The notes: a model not told the origin generated them from the sequence alone. A stretch of 37,349 nt of DNA from Acidimicrobiia bacterium (GCA_022821445.1 JAJEDQ010000056.1:1-37349); one strand, 5' to 3'. Counted from the first letter of the stretch, positions 1 to 9,563 are shown. Translations and numbers: made by a program.

Positions 1-33
1 TCCCACCTACGCGGTGAGACGGTAGGCCACACC

Positions 34-276
34 CTATTCGCGGGGGTCGTCGATTGAGACGGTGCTTACATCGGCGATGCGGGTGGTGACCATGTCGAGG
101 GCGATCTGCTCTAGGAACTCCTTGGGCATGACGCACTCGCGGCATTCAGCGCCTTCCAGGATGAGTCGGAGAGCCACGGTGCCCTCGGCGGCTGATACGA
201 ATTCCACGTCGCCGCCGTCGAGGGCTACTAGGGCACGGAGCTCGCCGACGGCCTCGTCCAATAGGGCTTGATCCAT
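34..276 (-). CDS. NifU C-terminal-like (Nfu) small protein
   Basis: 80 aa ORF with a CxxC motif (AECRECVMPKEFLEQIAL) and NifU-like pattern GGDVEFV...EG.V.LRL. Confidence 0.7.
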   Translation of the reverse strand: MDQALLDEAVGELRALVALDGGDVEFVSAAEGTVALRLILEGAECRECVMPKEFLEQIALDMVTTRIADVSTVSIDDPRE

Positions 277-287
277 GGCGAGGGATT

Positions 288-1091
288 CTAACTGGCGTCT
301 TGTCCCAGGTTCGGAGGGCGGGTTCTAGACAGGAAGGCGCCGGCGTCGGCCAGGATTAGCTGGCCGGTGGTGCAGCGGGCCAGGTCGGAGGCCAGGTATA
401 CCGACAGGCGGCCCAGTTCTTCGGGAAGGGTCTCCCGGCGCAGGGGGGTGGCGGCCACGATGGCTTCGTAGTGTTCGGGAGAAAATGCTTCCTTTATCAA
501 TTCAGTGGGGGTGGTGCCGGGGGCGATGGCGTTGACTCGGATGTTGTGGGGGCCGAGCTCCACCGCCATCGACCAGGTGAGGTGGTTGATGGCGGCCTTG
601 GCCGCGGCGTAGCTCGACATCATGGGCGAGGGCCGGGTGGTCTCTCCCGAGCTGACGTTGATGATCACCCCGCCGCCATGTTCCATCATCACCAGGGCCT
701 CAGCCCGGCCGCACAAGGCCGTCAGCACCAGATTCTGGTCTACAAGGTCCCGCCAGAACTCTCCGTCCATGTCCACAAACCGAGTCGGGGAACGCCCCGC
801 CATCATGCCGACGTTGTTGACGGCAATATCCAGGCGCCCGCCCCAGGCCACCACATCGCCCACCAGGGCCTCAATGGCGGCGTCATCGCGCAGATCAGCG
901 GGGAATGCCGCTGCCGTGCCCCCTTCCTCGGCAATTTGGGCCACGGTTTCCCCGGCATTTTCGCCCCGGATATCGTTCACCGCCACCGATGCGCCAGCCC
1001 GACATATCCACCGGGCGATCTCCCGGCCGATGCCCGCTCCCGCTGCGGTGACCAGGGCCACCTTGCCGGAGTGGTCGATCTCGACGCTCAT
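288..1091 (-). CDS. SDR-family NAD(P)-dependent oxidoreductase
   Basis: TAAGAGIG cofactor motif, NNVG, S...YAAAKAA catalytic motif. Confidence 0.9.
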   Translation of the reverse strand: MSVEIDHSGKVALVTAAGAGIGREIARWICRAGASVAVNDIRGENAGETVAQIAEEGGTAAAFPADLRDDAAIEALVGDVVAWGGRLDIAVNNVGMMAGRSPTRFVDMDGEFWRDLVDQNLVLTALCGRAEALVMMEHGGGVIINVSSGETTRPSPMMSSYAAAKAAINHLTWSMAVELGPHNIRVNAIAPGTTPTELIKEAFSPEHYEAIVAATPLRRETLPEELGRLSVYLASDLARCTTGQLILADAGAFLSRTRPPNLGQDAS

Positions 1092-1145
1092 AACCTCAGT
1101 GCCGCCCTCAGTCGCTCGATCTCGAAGCTCACTGATCCGGTGGCG

Positions 1146-2213
1146 CTAGCTGTGCCGGAGTCCGACCCGCACCGCGTCGTGGTCGGCGGTGCGCTGGAGC
1201 AGGGCCATGGCCTGGTCGATCTGGTCGAGGCCGAACACCTCGCCCAGCAGCGGCCCGGTGGGGAACTCCCCGCTGTTCAATATCTCCACCGCCTCCCGCA
1301 TGGAGCTGGGGGTGGACCCGCTCCCGCCCTGGACCGTCAATCCCTTGAGCACGATCAGGTCGGTGATCATCTCCACTGGTGCCAAGTTCTTCAATCCGGC
1401 CAGCTGCACCTTGCCCCCCTGGCGAACCAGGCTCAGGCATAGGGGCACGGTGGCGGTTGTATCGGCCAGATCCACGGCCATGTCGGCCATGGCCCCACCG
1501 GTGATCTCGGCCACAAACGCCACGAGGTCGGTGGCGGTGACGTCGACGGTTACATCGGCGCCCACCTCGCGGGCCACCTCCAGGCGCAGGGCGTCGGCAC
1601 CGGTGCCGGTGACGATTACCGTCTCTGCTCCCCGGCGCTTGGCCTCCGCGGCGTACACCAGCCCCATGTGGCCCGGCCCCTGCACTACCACGGTCTCGCC
1701 CTCGCCCACGGGCATCCGGCTGAACCAGTTGCACACGTTGGCCAGCGGCTCGAACAGGGTCAGCTCGGCGGCATCAATGTCGTAGGTCAGCTTCACCAGA
1801 TGGGTGTTGGGCAACACGCCCATGTACTCCCCGTAGCCGCCCCACAGGCCGTGGCCGTCTTCGAGGCCCATCGTGTAGCCGTACACCTCGCCCAGGCCAA
1901 ACGGGTTGTTCTCCGTAACCGGTGCCCGCACAACAAGGTCCACCGCCACCCGGTCGCCCACTGCCACGCCCAGGTTGGCGTCGTCGGCCAGGGCATGAAC
2001 CCGGCCCACGATCTCATGGCCGGGAACCAGCGGTGATTTCTCTCCGGGGACGTGCTGGTGGCCGTGGAGTTGGGCCACGTCGCTGCCGCACATGCCCACG
2101 GCCTCCACCTTGAGCACCCCGCCGCCGGGGGGCGGCTCGGGCACCGGGAAGTCGTCCCTCAGTTGGAAGGTGCCGTCGCCGTTGAAGACAACGCCCCGAC
2201 AAGTGCTGCTCAT
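1146..2213 (-). CDS. Zinc-type (MDR) alcohol dehydrogenase-like protein
   Basis: GMCGSDVAQLHG, PLVPGHEIVGRV, VVQGPGHMGL motifs. Start placed at ATG 2213 (MSSTCRGVVF), not at the longer ORF start. Confidence 0.87.
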   Translation of the reverse strand: MSSTCRGVVFNGDGTFQLRDDFPVPEPPPGGGVLKVEAVGMCGSDVAQLHGHQHVPGEKSPLVPGHEIVGRVHALADDANLGVAVGDRVAVDLVVRAPVTENNPFGLGEVYGYTMGLEDGHGLWGGYGEYMGVLPNTHLVKLTYDIDAAELTLFEPLANVCNWFSRMPVGEGETVVVQGPGHMGLVYAAEAKRRGAETVIVTGTGADALRLEVAREVGADVTVDVTATDLVAFVAEITGGAMADMAVDLADTTATVPLCLSLVRQGGKVQLAGLKNLAPVEMITDLIVLKGLTVQGGSGSTPSSMREAVEILNSGEFPTGPLLGEVFGLDQIDQAMALLQRTADHDAVRVGLRHS

Positions 2214-2245
2214 GGTCGCTGCCTCTCTTCTGGAGCTGGGGACTG

Positions 2246-3445
2246 CTAGATCCCGCTCTTCTCCAGGATGTGGACGCCGCAGCTTGAGCCGAGGCCGATC
2301 ACATGGGCCAGGCCCACGTTGGCCCCTTCGATCTGGCGGTCGCCGGCCTCGCCCCGCAGGTGGGTGGCCACCTCGTACACGTTGGCCACGCCGGTGGCGC
2401 CGATGGGATGGCCCTTGGAGATGAGTCCGCCGGACACGTTCACCGGGGTGTCGCCGTCGCGCCACGGAGCGCCTCGGTCGATGAAGTCGCCCGCGCCCCC
2501 CGGCTCACACAGGCCCAGGTTGTCGTAGTGGATGAGTTCGGCGGTGGCGAAGCAGTCGTGCAGCTCCACCAGGCTGAGGTCTTCGGGGCCCACCCCGGCC
2601 TGCTCGTAGGCGGCTTGGGCCGCGTTGCGGGTGAGGGTGTTCACGTCGGGCTGCATGGCGCCCGACTCCACGTAGGGGTCAGTGGTGAGCACCGAGGCGG
2701 AGATCTTCACCGCCCGAGACTGCTGCTCGCGGCTGAGGGTGGCAAAGCGCTCCTCGCCCACCAGCACGCAGGCGGCAGCGCCGTCGCCGGTGGGGCAGCA
2801 CATCAGCAGCGTGTTGGGGTAACTCTGCATGGGCGAGCCCATCACCTCTTCCAGGCTGAACTCCTTCTGGTACTGGGCCAAGGGGTTGAGCGTGGAGTGG
2901 GCGTGGTTCTTCTGGGCCACCTTGGCAAACTGCTCGAAGCCCACCCCGTCGTTGTCGTTGGCGTACTCCATGCCCGCTTGGGCGAACACGCCGGGCATGG
3001 TGTCGGTGCCCAAGATGCCGTCGATGGGCATCACCGCTCCAAAGCGGCCCGACGGCTCATACACGTTCTTCTCTTTGCGGGCGCCGCCGGCTAGAAGCCC
3101 CATCTTGCCCATCTGCTCCACGCCGATGGCCAGGCCCAGGTCGGCCTCTCCGGCCCGGATGGCCATGATCACTGTGCGCAGGGCCGTAGCGCCGGTGGCA
3201 CACGCATTGGACACGTTGTAAACCGGGATGCCGGTTTGGCCGATCTGCTTCTGCACCTGCTGACCCATGCCGGCGTTGGCCTGGAACAGGGTCCCGCACG
3301 ACAGGAGGTCCATGTCGGAGATGGTCACCCCGCCGTCGTCCAGTGCGCCCAGAGCCGCCGCGGCGGCCAAGTCCACCGCATCCTGGTCGGGGTAGCGGCC
3401 GAACGCCGTCATGTGCGTTCCCAGAACCCAGATGTCTTGTGCCAT
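2246..3445 (-). CDS. Thiolase family protein (SCP-x/lipid-transfer-like acetyl-CoA acetyltransferase)
   Basis: NVSNACATGATAL, VELHDCFATAEL, GGLISKGHPIGATG, GLGSSCGVHIL. Confidence 0.9.
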   Translation of the reverse strand: MAQDIWVLGTHMTAFGRYPDQDAVDLAAAAALGALDDGGVTISDMDLLSCGTLFQANAGMGQQVQKQIGQTGIPVYNVSNACATGATALRTVIMAIRAGEADLGLAIGVEQMGKMGLLAGGARKEKNVYEPSGRFGAVMPIDGILGTDTMPGVFAQAGMEYANDNDGVGFEQFAKVAQKNHAHSTLNPLAQYQKEFSLEEVMGSPMQSYPNTLLMCCPTGDGAAACVLVGEERFATLSREQQSRAVKISASVLTTDPYVESGAMQPDVNTLTRNAAQAAYEQAGVGPEDLSLVELHDCFATAELIHYDNLGLCEPGGAGDFIDRGAPWRDGDTPVNVSGGLISKGHPIGATGVANVYEVATHLRGEAGDRQIEGANVGLAHVIGLGSSCGVHILEKSGI

Positions 3446-3508
3446 TGTCGGCCTCCTGTGGTTGGTTCGTTCTCGTGGTTGGCTTCGCCGATTCCTACTG
3501 ATTGGCTG

Positions 3509-3898
3509 TCATGTCGGGGCGTAGCCGAAGGCAACGGCCTCTTGGCCGTCGTCGTCGGTGCCCACGACATAGGTGTCGAGCTTGACTTTCATGCCGAGCG
3601 AGATCTTGGCCGGATCGGGCTCGATGTTGATGAGGTTGGAGCGCACCGAGGTGCCGTCGTCGGTGAGCACGATGGCCGAGACGTAGGGCGTGGGGATGGT
3701 GGGGGCGGCCCGGTAGACGATGCTGAAGGTGCGCAGCGTGCCGGTGTCGCTCACCCGCACCGGTTTGAACTCCCGGTGGCCGCAATGGGCGCAGGCGTTG
3801 CGCCGGCCAAAGAAGCGGGCACCGCAATTGGTGCACTCGTTGGCTTGCAGATAGGGCTCATCGCCCAAGACGAGGTAGTACACGAGTGGGATTTGCAC
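3509..3898 (-). CDS. DUF35-type zinc-ribbon/OB-fold protein
   Basis: CTNCGARFFGRRNACAHCG zinc ribbon followed by an OB-fold-like region. Adjacent to the thiolase, a usual pairing. Confidence 0.85.
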   Translation of the reverse strand: MQIPLVYYLVLGDEPYLQANECTNCGARFFGRRNACAHCGHREFKPVRVSDTGTLRTFSIVYRAAPTIPTPYVSAIVLTDDGTSVRSNLINIEPDPAKISLGMKVKLDTYVVGTDDDGQEAVAFGYAPT

Positions 3899-3975
3899 GA
3901 CGGGCAGACTACCTCAGCACCCGATGTCGCGGCCCAACTGCGCCGGGGGCGCGGGCCGATTGTGGCTCGTGTCGG

Positions 3976-4464
3976 CTATCCGGGGATGTCGAATCCCTCG
4001 GGGAAGCTGCCGTCCATGTACCCGCTAATTTCCACCTTCTTGACGATGCGGAATCCGTCGGGGGTCCGGGAGACGGTGTCGTGATACCAGCCGCCCACGT
4101 AGAACAAGTGCAGCCCCGATCCGTTGGGGTCGAACTTGCCGTCGCCGTCCACCGGCATGCCCATGGGGTTGTGGAAGAGGGTCGTGCATTGGGCGGTGTC
4201 GCCGTCCCAGCTGCGGATGTAGGTCTTTCCCACCATGTGCTGGGTCATGGGAAAGATGGAAAGGGCCATCTGGAGCCACCCCTTGACGGTGGGATAGTCG
4301 GCATTGGCGTCGTCCACTCCGGGCGCCGACGAGGAGTAGTCCAGGTGGGCGTCGGGAGTGAAGACCGTGTCGAGCAGGTCCCAGTCCTTCTCGTCAATGG
4401 CAATGGTGTAGCGGACGATGGTGTCCTCGATGGCCAGGCGGTCGACGGGATCAGGCATGTTCAT
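3976..4464 (-). CDS. SnoaL-like / nuclear transport factor 2-like protein
   Basis: 162 aa, DRLAIEDTIVRYTIAIDEKDWDLLDTVFTPDAHLDYS pattern. Confidence 0.8.
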   Translation of the reverse strand: MNMPDPVDRLAIEDTIVRYTIAIDEKDWDLLDTVFTPDAHLDYSSSAPGVDDANADYPTVKGWLQMALSIFPMTQHMVGKTYIRSWDGDTAQCTTLFHNPMGMPVDGDGKFDPNGSGLHLFYVGGWYHDTVSRTPDGFRIVKKVEISGYMDGSFPEGFDIPG

Positions 4465-5051
4465 GGCGGGCCACCGTAGTAGACAACCTCGTCCAATGGC
4501 CTACGGGGGCGGGAGGCGGAGGAACTCGGTCGATCTTCATCTGGGTATCCAAGGGCCACGGTTCCGACGATACGGCGATCCTCGGGGATTTTGAGGCCCT
4601 CGATTACGGCCGCTTCGTGTTCGAATACACCGAAGAAACAAGAGCCCAGGCCCGCGGCCGCAGCGGACACAAGCAGATGGTGGACCGCCATGCCCGCGTC
4701 CACCCACCAGTAGGGCACAGGCCAGGACTCGGGGTTGTCGCCGAGGCCGGTGTGGGCCTTGTCGGGCTCGGAATAGCGCTGGGCGTAACGCTCGGGGTCG
4801 GTGAGCACCACTACCAGCACGGGGGCAAGCAGCAGGCCGGGCCAGGGGAACTCGGCTCGGCGCTCCGAGGTGAGGGTGAGCTGCCAGTAACGCTCGGGCT
4901 CGGTGGCCACGCAGAACTCAACGGCCTGGGTGTTGCCCGCCGACGGGGATCGGCGAGCCTGGTCGAGCAGCTCGGGCAGCAGGCCGTCGGGCAGTTGGTC
5001 GGGGAGAAAGTTGCGGCACATCGGCCGCCGAAGGGGCGATGAGTCGCTCAT
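4461..5051 (-). CDS. Nitroreductase-family protein
   Basis: RRSPSAGNTQAVEF, AAAAGLGSCFFGVFE, VGTVALGYPDED. 4-bp overlap with the SnoaL-like gene. Confidence 0.82.
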   Translation of the reverse strand: MSDSSPLRRPMCRNFLPDQLPDGLLPELLDQARRSPSAGNTQAVEFCVATEPERYWQLTLTSERRAEFPWPGLLLAPVLVVVLTDPERYAQRYSEPDKAHTGLGDNPESWPVPYWWVDAGMAVHHLLVSAAAAGLGSCFFGVFEHEAAVIEGLKIPEDRRIVGTVALGYPDEDRPSSSASRPRRPLDEVVYYGGPP

Positions 5052-5083
5052 GGCCGCGGGCAGCCGAACCGGCGCCCGATTGC

Positions 5084-5752
5084 TCAGGTGTACTTGAGCA
5101 GGTCTTCGGCCATGATCCAGCCGAAGGCGATCATGGTGTCGCCGCCGGCGCGGTCCACCTTGTCGAACAGGGCAGCCACGTCGGGGGCGATGCCCTCGGG
5201 CTTGGCGGTCTCATAGTCGAGCAGACAGGCCTGGCTGTCGTCGCCCACCACTCGGAAGTCTCGGTCGAGATACCGGCTGGCGCTGATGCTGAACCGCTTG
5301 GCCAGGCGGCGTCCCCAGGCCCGCTCTTCGCCGGAGGCCTTGTGGCCCGGGCGGGGGACGATGTCCACCAGAGGCTTGAAGGCGTCAAACCCGCCGGCGT
5401 TGTCGAACTGGGTCCCCAAGAGCACGTCTTCGTCGGGGAACGCCATCAGGGCCCGGTGCAGCTGTGCGTCGACGAGTTGGCGGAGAACTGTGCTGCGCTT
5501 GGAGGTGCGGGCCACCGAGGCCAAGCCCACCAACACGCTCGGCGTCCCGCCGATGCGCTCCAGGGTGGAGAAGGCGAATCCCCGAAGCTTGCCGTTCTCC
5601 CGGGCGGTGGAGATCAGCACCCACTCCTCGGTCTGCTTGGAGAGCAGCCCCACCGAAAACGGGTTGGGGCCGTCAGCGCACATGTCCGCCATTTCGGCCA
5701 GCTCAGCGTCGGTGACCGCTGTGCAGTCCTTGGTTTCGACGTCGATTGCCAT
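5084..5752 (-). CDS. Conserved-looking hypothetical protein (possible GNAT-like fold)
   Basis: Intact 222 aa ORF with protein-like composition, co-oriented with neighbours. No family recognised with confidence. Confidence 0.6.
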   Translation of the reverse strand: MAIDVETKDCTAVTDAELAEMADMCADGPNPFSVGLLSKQTEEWVLISTARENGKLRGFAFSTLERIGGTPSVLVGLASVARTSKRSTVLRQLVDAQLHRALMAFPDEDVLLGTQFDNAGGFDAFKPLVDIVPRPGHKASGEERAWGRRLAKRFSISASRYLDRDFRVVGDDSQACLLDYETAKPEGIAPDVAALFDKVDRAGGDTMIAFGWIMAEDLLKYT

Positions 5753-5897
5753 GCGCTGCTCGCCCTCCTTGCTGGCTGGTCCCCCACAGATTTCTGCCCG
5801 TGGGCACCCCTATAGTCCATCAATCGCTCCGGTAGGCGCGCAAACCCGCAGGATTGCAAGGGTTTTCGATGATTGTCCGCTTTCGGTAAAACGCCAG

Positions 5898-8800
5898 CTA
5901 GTCGGGCTGCACGGCTATGGCGTTGCTGCCCAGTTCCTCTCGCAGCAGGCCGATCAACCCACTTCCCGTGTCCACTCCGTAGTCCGATGAGAGCTTGATT
6001 CCCTTGTCGTCACCGAGCATCAAGACCACCTCTGACTTGCCCGGATGGCTGGCGAAAATCGACTTGAGGGTATCGATCCGGTCCACGGTCAGCTTTTGGG
6101 TGTTGATGTTCACCTTCAGAGGGCCGAGGCCGTTGGCCCAGTCGGCTCGCACCGGCTCCACCCCGTAGCAGATCAAGTTGGGGTCCTCGTCGCGCTGATC
6201 CAGTCGCCCCTCCAGAACGACCACCAGATCGTCCTCGATCTTGTGACCGTGCTCTTCCATCGCCCGGGGGAACAGCGTCACCTCCATGGTTCCGTACATG
6301 TCCTCAAGGTCGAATGACGCCATCTGGTCGCCCTTTCTGGTCCACCTCTTGCGGAAGTTGCTCACCACCCCGCCCACTTTCACCGAGGCGCCATCTTCCG
6401 CTTCGGCCAGGTGGTCGATCCGATGGGTGGTCTTTCGGGCCAGCACTCCCTCCATGCCCATGATGGGGTGGTCGGACACGTACAGCCCGAGCATCTCCCG
6501 CTCGGCGGCCAGCCTCCGAGACTTGTCGAACTCGGTATCGGGAATCTCTATGTCGTCTTGGAAGGCATCGGCACCGCCCTCGTCGAACAGGCTCATCACA
6601 CCCTGCTCGCGCTCTCGCTGCTGCTGGATGCCGCGCCGCACGATGGGCTCGAACACGTTCAACAGCCCCTGGCGGGGATGCCCCAGGGAGTCGAAGCCGC
6701 CCCCTTTGATGAGCGCCTCCACGGTCCCCTTGTTCAGCACCATGGGATCAACCCGCTGGCAGAAGTCGTGGAAGTCGCTGTACGGCCCGTTCTTCTCCCG
6801 CTCATCCAAGATCATCTGCGCCGCGCCCTCTCCCACGTTGCGGATTGCGGACAGCCCGAAGGAGATGGACTGCTCGCCGCGGTCGGAGCCGATGGCCGCA
6901 AAGTCGGACTGGGAGCGGTTCACATCGGGCAACGCCACCTCGATCCCCCGCTGGCGGCACTCGGCCAGATACACCGCCGCCTTCTCCAGCTTGCTTTTCA
7001 CGCTGGTCAACAGCGCGGCCATGTACTCCACCGGATAGTTGGCCTTGAGGAAGGAGCACTGATAGGAGATCAGCCCATAGCCATAGGAATGGCTCTTGTT
7101 GAAGGCGTAGTCGGCAAACTGCTCGATGATGTCGAATAGCTCGGTGCCCAGTTCCTCGCCGTAACCGCTCTTCTCGCAGCCGGCTACGAAGGAGTCCCTC
7201 TCCTTGGCCATCAGCGCCCGGTCCTTCTTGCCGCAGGCCTTGCGGAGGTTGTCGGCCTCGGCCAGGGTGTAGCCCGCAAACTTCTGAGCCACCCGCATCA
7301 CGCTCTCCTGGTAGATCATCAGCCCGTAGGTGTCGGACAGGATGTCGGCGGCGTCTTCATGGAACACCTGCACCGGTTTGCGGTCGTTCTTGCGGTCGGC
7401 GTAGTCGTTGTGCATGTTGGCCGCCATCGGACCGGGCCGGTAGAGGGCCACGAGGGCGGCCACATCGTCGAAGCAGGTGGGCTTCAGCGACCGGATCAAC
7501 GAGCGCATCGGGCCGCTCTCCAGCTGGAATATCCCGATGGTCTCCCCCCGAACCAGCATCTCGTAGGTGGCGGCATCGTCCAGCGGCACGTTGTCGATGT
7601 CGATATCCACGCCGCGGGACTGCTTGATGAGGCCGACGGTGTCCTCGATCACATCGAGGTTTCGCAGGCCCAAGAAGTCCATCTTGAGCAGCCCGAGATC
7701 CTCCACCGCGTGCATCTCGTACTGGGTGACGATGGGGGCATCCTCATAGGACTGCCCCGACGAGGCCTTGCGCTGAATGGGGAGGTGCTCGGTGAGCGGA
7801 TCCTTGGTGATCACCACCGCGGCGGCGTGAATGCTGTCTTGGCGGCGCAGGCCCTCCAGGCCCCGGGCCACATCCACCACCCTGCGGGCGTCCTCGTCGC
7901 TCTCGCACATCTCCCGTAGCTCGGCGGCCGCCTTGTAGCCGTCGGCGTGCTCGTCGCTCTTCTCCAAGCATGCCCACAGCGGGGTGTCGCGGCCCAGCAC
8001 CAGGGGGGGCATAGCCTTGGCCAGCTTGTCGCCCAGGGCGTAGGGGTAGTTCAGAACCCGGGCGCTGTCGCGCACCGCGGCCCGGGCCTTGATGGTGGAG
8101 AAGGTGATGATCTGGGCCACATGGTCTTCGCCGTACTTGTGGGACACGTAGCGGATGATCTCGTCGCGGTAGCGGGAGTCGAAGTCCATGTCGATGTCGG
8201 GCATGGACACCCGGGACGGATTCAGGAAGCGCTCGAACAGCAGGTCGTAGCGAATCGGATCCAGATCAGTGATCTGGAGGCTATAGGCCACGGCACAACC
8301 GGCCGCGCTGCCCCGGCCCGGTCCCACGCGGATGCCCCGCTCCCGGGCGTAGCGGATCAGGTCCCAGGTGATCAGGAAGTAGGAGGAGAAGCCCATGTCG
8401 GAGATGACCTTGAGCTCATAGGCCAGCCGGTCGGCCGCCTCATCAGACAGGGGACTCCCCCACCGGGCTTCGGCCCCCTTCAAGGTCAGGGCTTGGAGGT
8501 ATTCGTCGGCGTTCTCGTATTCATCGGGTATGGGGAAGTCGGGGAGTTGCGGCTTGCCGAACTCGATCTCCACATTGGCCCGCTCCGCAATCAACAGCGT
8601 GTTGTCGCAAGCCGGGATCAGGTCGGAGAACACATGACGCATCTCCGCCGCCGTCTTGAGGTAGTGCTCGCTGCCGTCGAACTTCAAGCGGTCGGTGTCG
8701 CTCACCAGCGAGCCGGTTTGCACGCACAACAGGGCATCGTGGGCTTCGGCGTCGTGCCGATGGGTGTAGTGGCTGTCGTTGGTGGCCAGCAGGGGGGCAT

Positions 8801-9434
8801 TGATTTGGCGGGCCAGCTTGATCAATTCTGGGTTGGTGCGAATCTGCGCGTCGATGCCGTGGTCTTGGATCTCCACGAACAGGTTGTCCTTCCCGAAGAT
8901 GTCCTGGAGGCGGGCCGCCTTGGCCACGGCGTCGTCGTAGTCGTCGCGCAGCAGGGCCTGGAGAACGTGGCCGCCCAGACAGCCGGTGGAGCAGATCAGC
9001 CCCTCGCTGTGCTCGGCCAGCAGCTCCCAATCCAGCCGGGGCTTGTAGTAGTAGCCCTCGAGGAAGGCCCGGCTGGAAAGCTGGATGAGGTTCTTGTAGC
9101 CGGCGTTGTTCTCGGCCAACAGCGTGAGGTGGTAGTAGAGCTTCTGGCCTCCCTCAGTGCTTCCCCCGCTGTCGTCGAGCTTGCCCCGCCGGGCGGGCCG
9201 CTCGCTCCTGGTTTCGTGGGCCATGTAGGCCTCGGTGCCGATTACCGGCTTGATCCCCTCGGAGCGGCACGTCTTGTAGAAGTCGACAACCCCGTACATA
9301 TTGCCGTGGTCGGTCATACCCAGCGCGGGCTGTCCGTCGGCGGCGGCCGCCTCGACCAGCTCGCTCACTCGGGAGGCACCGTCGAGGATGGAGTACTCGG
9401 TGTGGACGTGGAGGTGGGTGAAGGAACTGGACAC
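5898..9434 (-). CDS. dnaE: DNA polymerase III alpha subunit
   Basis: 1178 aa, N-terminal PHP (FTHLHVHTEYSILDGA), PDIDMDF active-site motif, C-terminal OB region. GTG start preceded by AGGAG. Confidence 0.97.
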   Translation of the reverse strand: MSSSFTHLHVHTEYSILDGASRVSELVEAAAADGQPALGMTDHGNMYGVVDFYKTCRSEGIKPVIGTEAYMAHETRSERPARRGKLDDSGGSTEGGQKLYYHLTLLAENNAGYKNLIQLSSRAFLEGYYYKPRLDWELLAEHSEGLICSTGCLGGHVLQALLRDDYDDAVAKAARLQDIFGKDNLFVEIQDHGIDAQIRTNPELIKLARQINAPLLATNDSHYTHRHDAEAHDALLCVQTGSLVSDTDRLKFDGSEHYLKTAAEMRHVFSDLIPACDNTLLIAERANVEIEFGKPQLPDFPIPDEYENADEYLQALTLKGAEARWGSPLSDEAADRLAYELKVISDMGFSSYFLITWDLIRYARERGIRVGPGRGSAAGCAVAYSLQITDLDPIRYDLLFERFLNPSRVSMPDIDMDFDSRYRDEIIRYVSHKYGEDHVAQIITFSTIKARAAVRDSARVLNYPYALGDKLAKAMPPLVLGRDTPLWACLEKSDEHADGYKAAAELREMCESDEDARRVVDVARGLEGLRRQDSIHAAAVVITKDPLTEHLPIQRKASSGQSYEDAPIVTQYEMHAVEDLGLLKMDFLGLRNLDVIEDTVGLIKQSRGVDIDIDNVPLDDAATYEMLVRGETIGIFQLESGPMRSLIRSLKPTCFDDVAALVALYRPGPMAANMHNDYADRKNDRKPVQVFHEDAADILSDTYGLMIYQESVMRVAQKFAGYTLAEADNLRKACGKKDRALMAKERDSFVAGCEKSGYGEELGTELFDIIEQFADYAFNKSHSYGYGLISYQCSFLKANYPVEYMAALLTSVKSKLEKAAVYLAECRQRGIEVALPDVNRSQSDFAAIGSDRGEQSISFGLSAIRNVGEGAAQMILDEREKNGPYSDFHDFCQRVDPMVLNKGTVEALIKGGGFDSLGHPRQGLLNVFEPIVRRGIQQQREREQGVMSLFDEGGADAFQDDIEIPDTEFDKSRRLAAEREMLGLYVSDHPIMGMEGVLARKTTHRIDHLAEAEDGASVKVGGVVSNFRKRWTRKGDQMASFDLEDMYGTMEVTLFPRAMEEHGHKIEDDLVVVLEGRLDQRDEDPNLICYGVEPVRADWANGLGPLKVNINTQKLTVDRIDTLKSIFASHPGKSEVVLMLGDDKGIKLSSDYGVDTGSGLIGLLREELGSNAIAVQPD

Positions 9435-9442
9435 AGCACTCC

Positions 9443-9473
9443 TGTGGACAATCTGTGGCTGGGTTGTGGAAAA
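9443..9473 (-). promoter_or_regulatory. DnaA-box-like cluster upstream of dnaE
   Basis: TGTGGACAA (9443-9451, reverse complement TTGTCCACA), TGTGGCTGG (9454) and TGTGGAAAA (9465), spaced exactly 11 bp. Confidence 0.5.
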
Positions 9474-9490
9474 CTACAGCTCTGTAGTTT
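9471..9490. promoter_or_regulatory. 20-bp palindromic operator-like site
   Basis: AAACTACAG-CT-CTGTAGTTT: perfect 9-bp arms with a 2-nt centre, in the dnaE upstream region. Confidence 0.55.
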
Positions 9491-9563
9491 CTGACCATAC
9501 CAAGACGGGAGAGCCCATGCTCGCCGCCCGAGAATTCCCGCGTTTTCCCTGGTTGTTGAACTT

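Noticed and set aside
471-1442. Long + strand ORF (323 aa) opposite the SDR/MDR genes
   Set aside because: Antisense of clear coding genes; low-complexity H/G/V-rich composition typical of high-GC shadow ORFs.
7947-9494. 515-aa + strand ORF opposite dnaE
   Set aside because: Shadow ORF of dnaE caused by high GC3; no family features.
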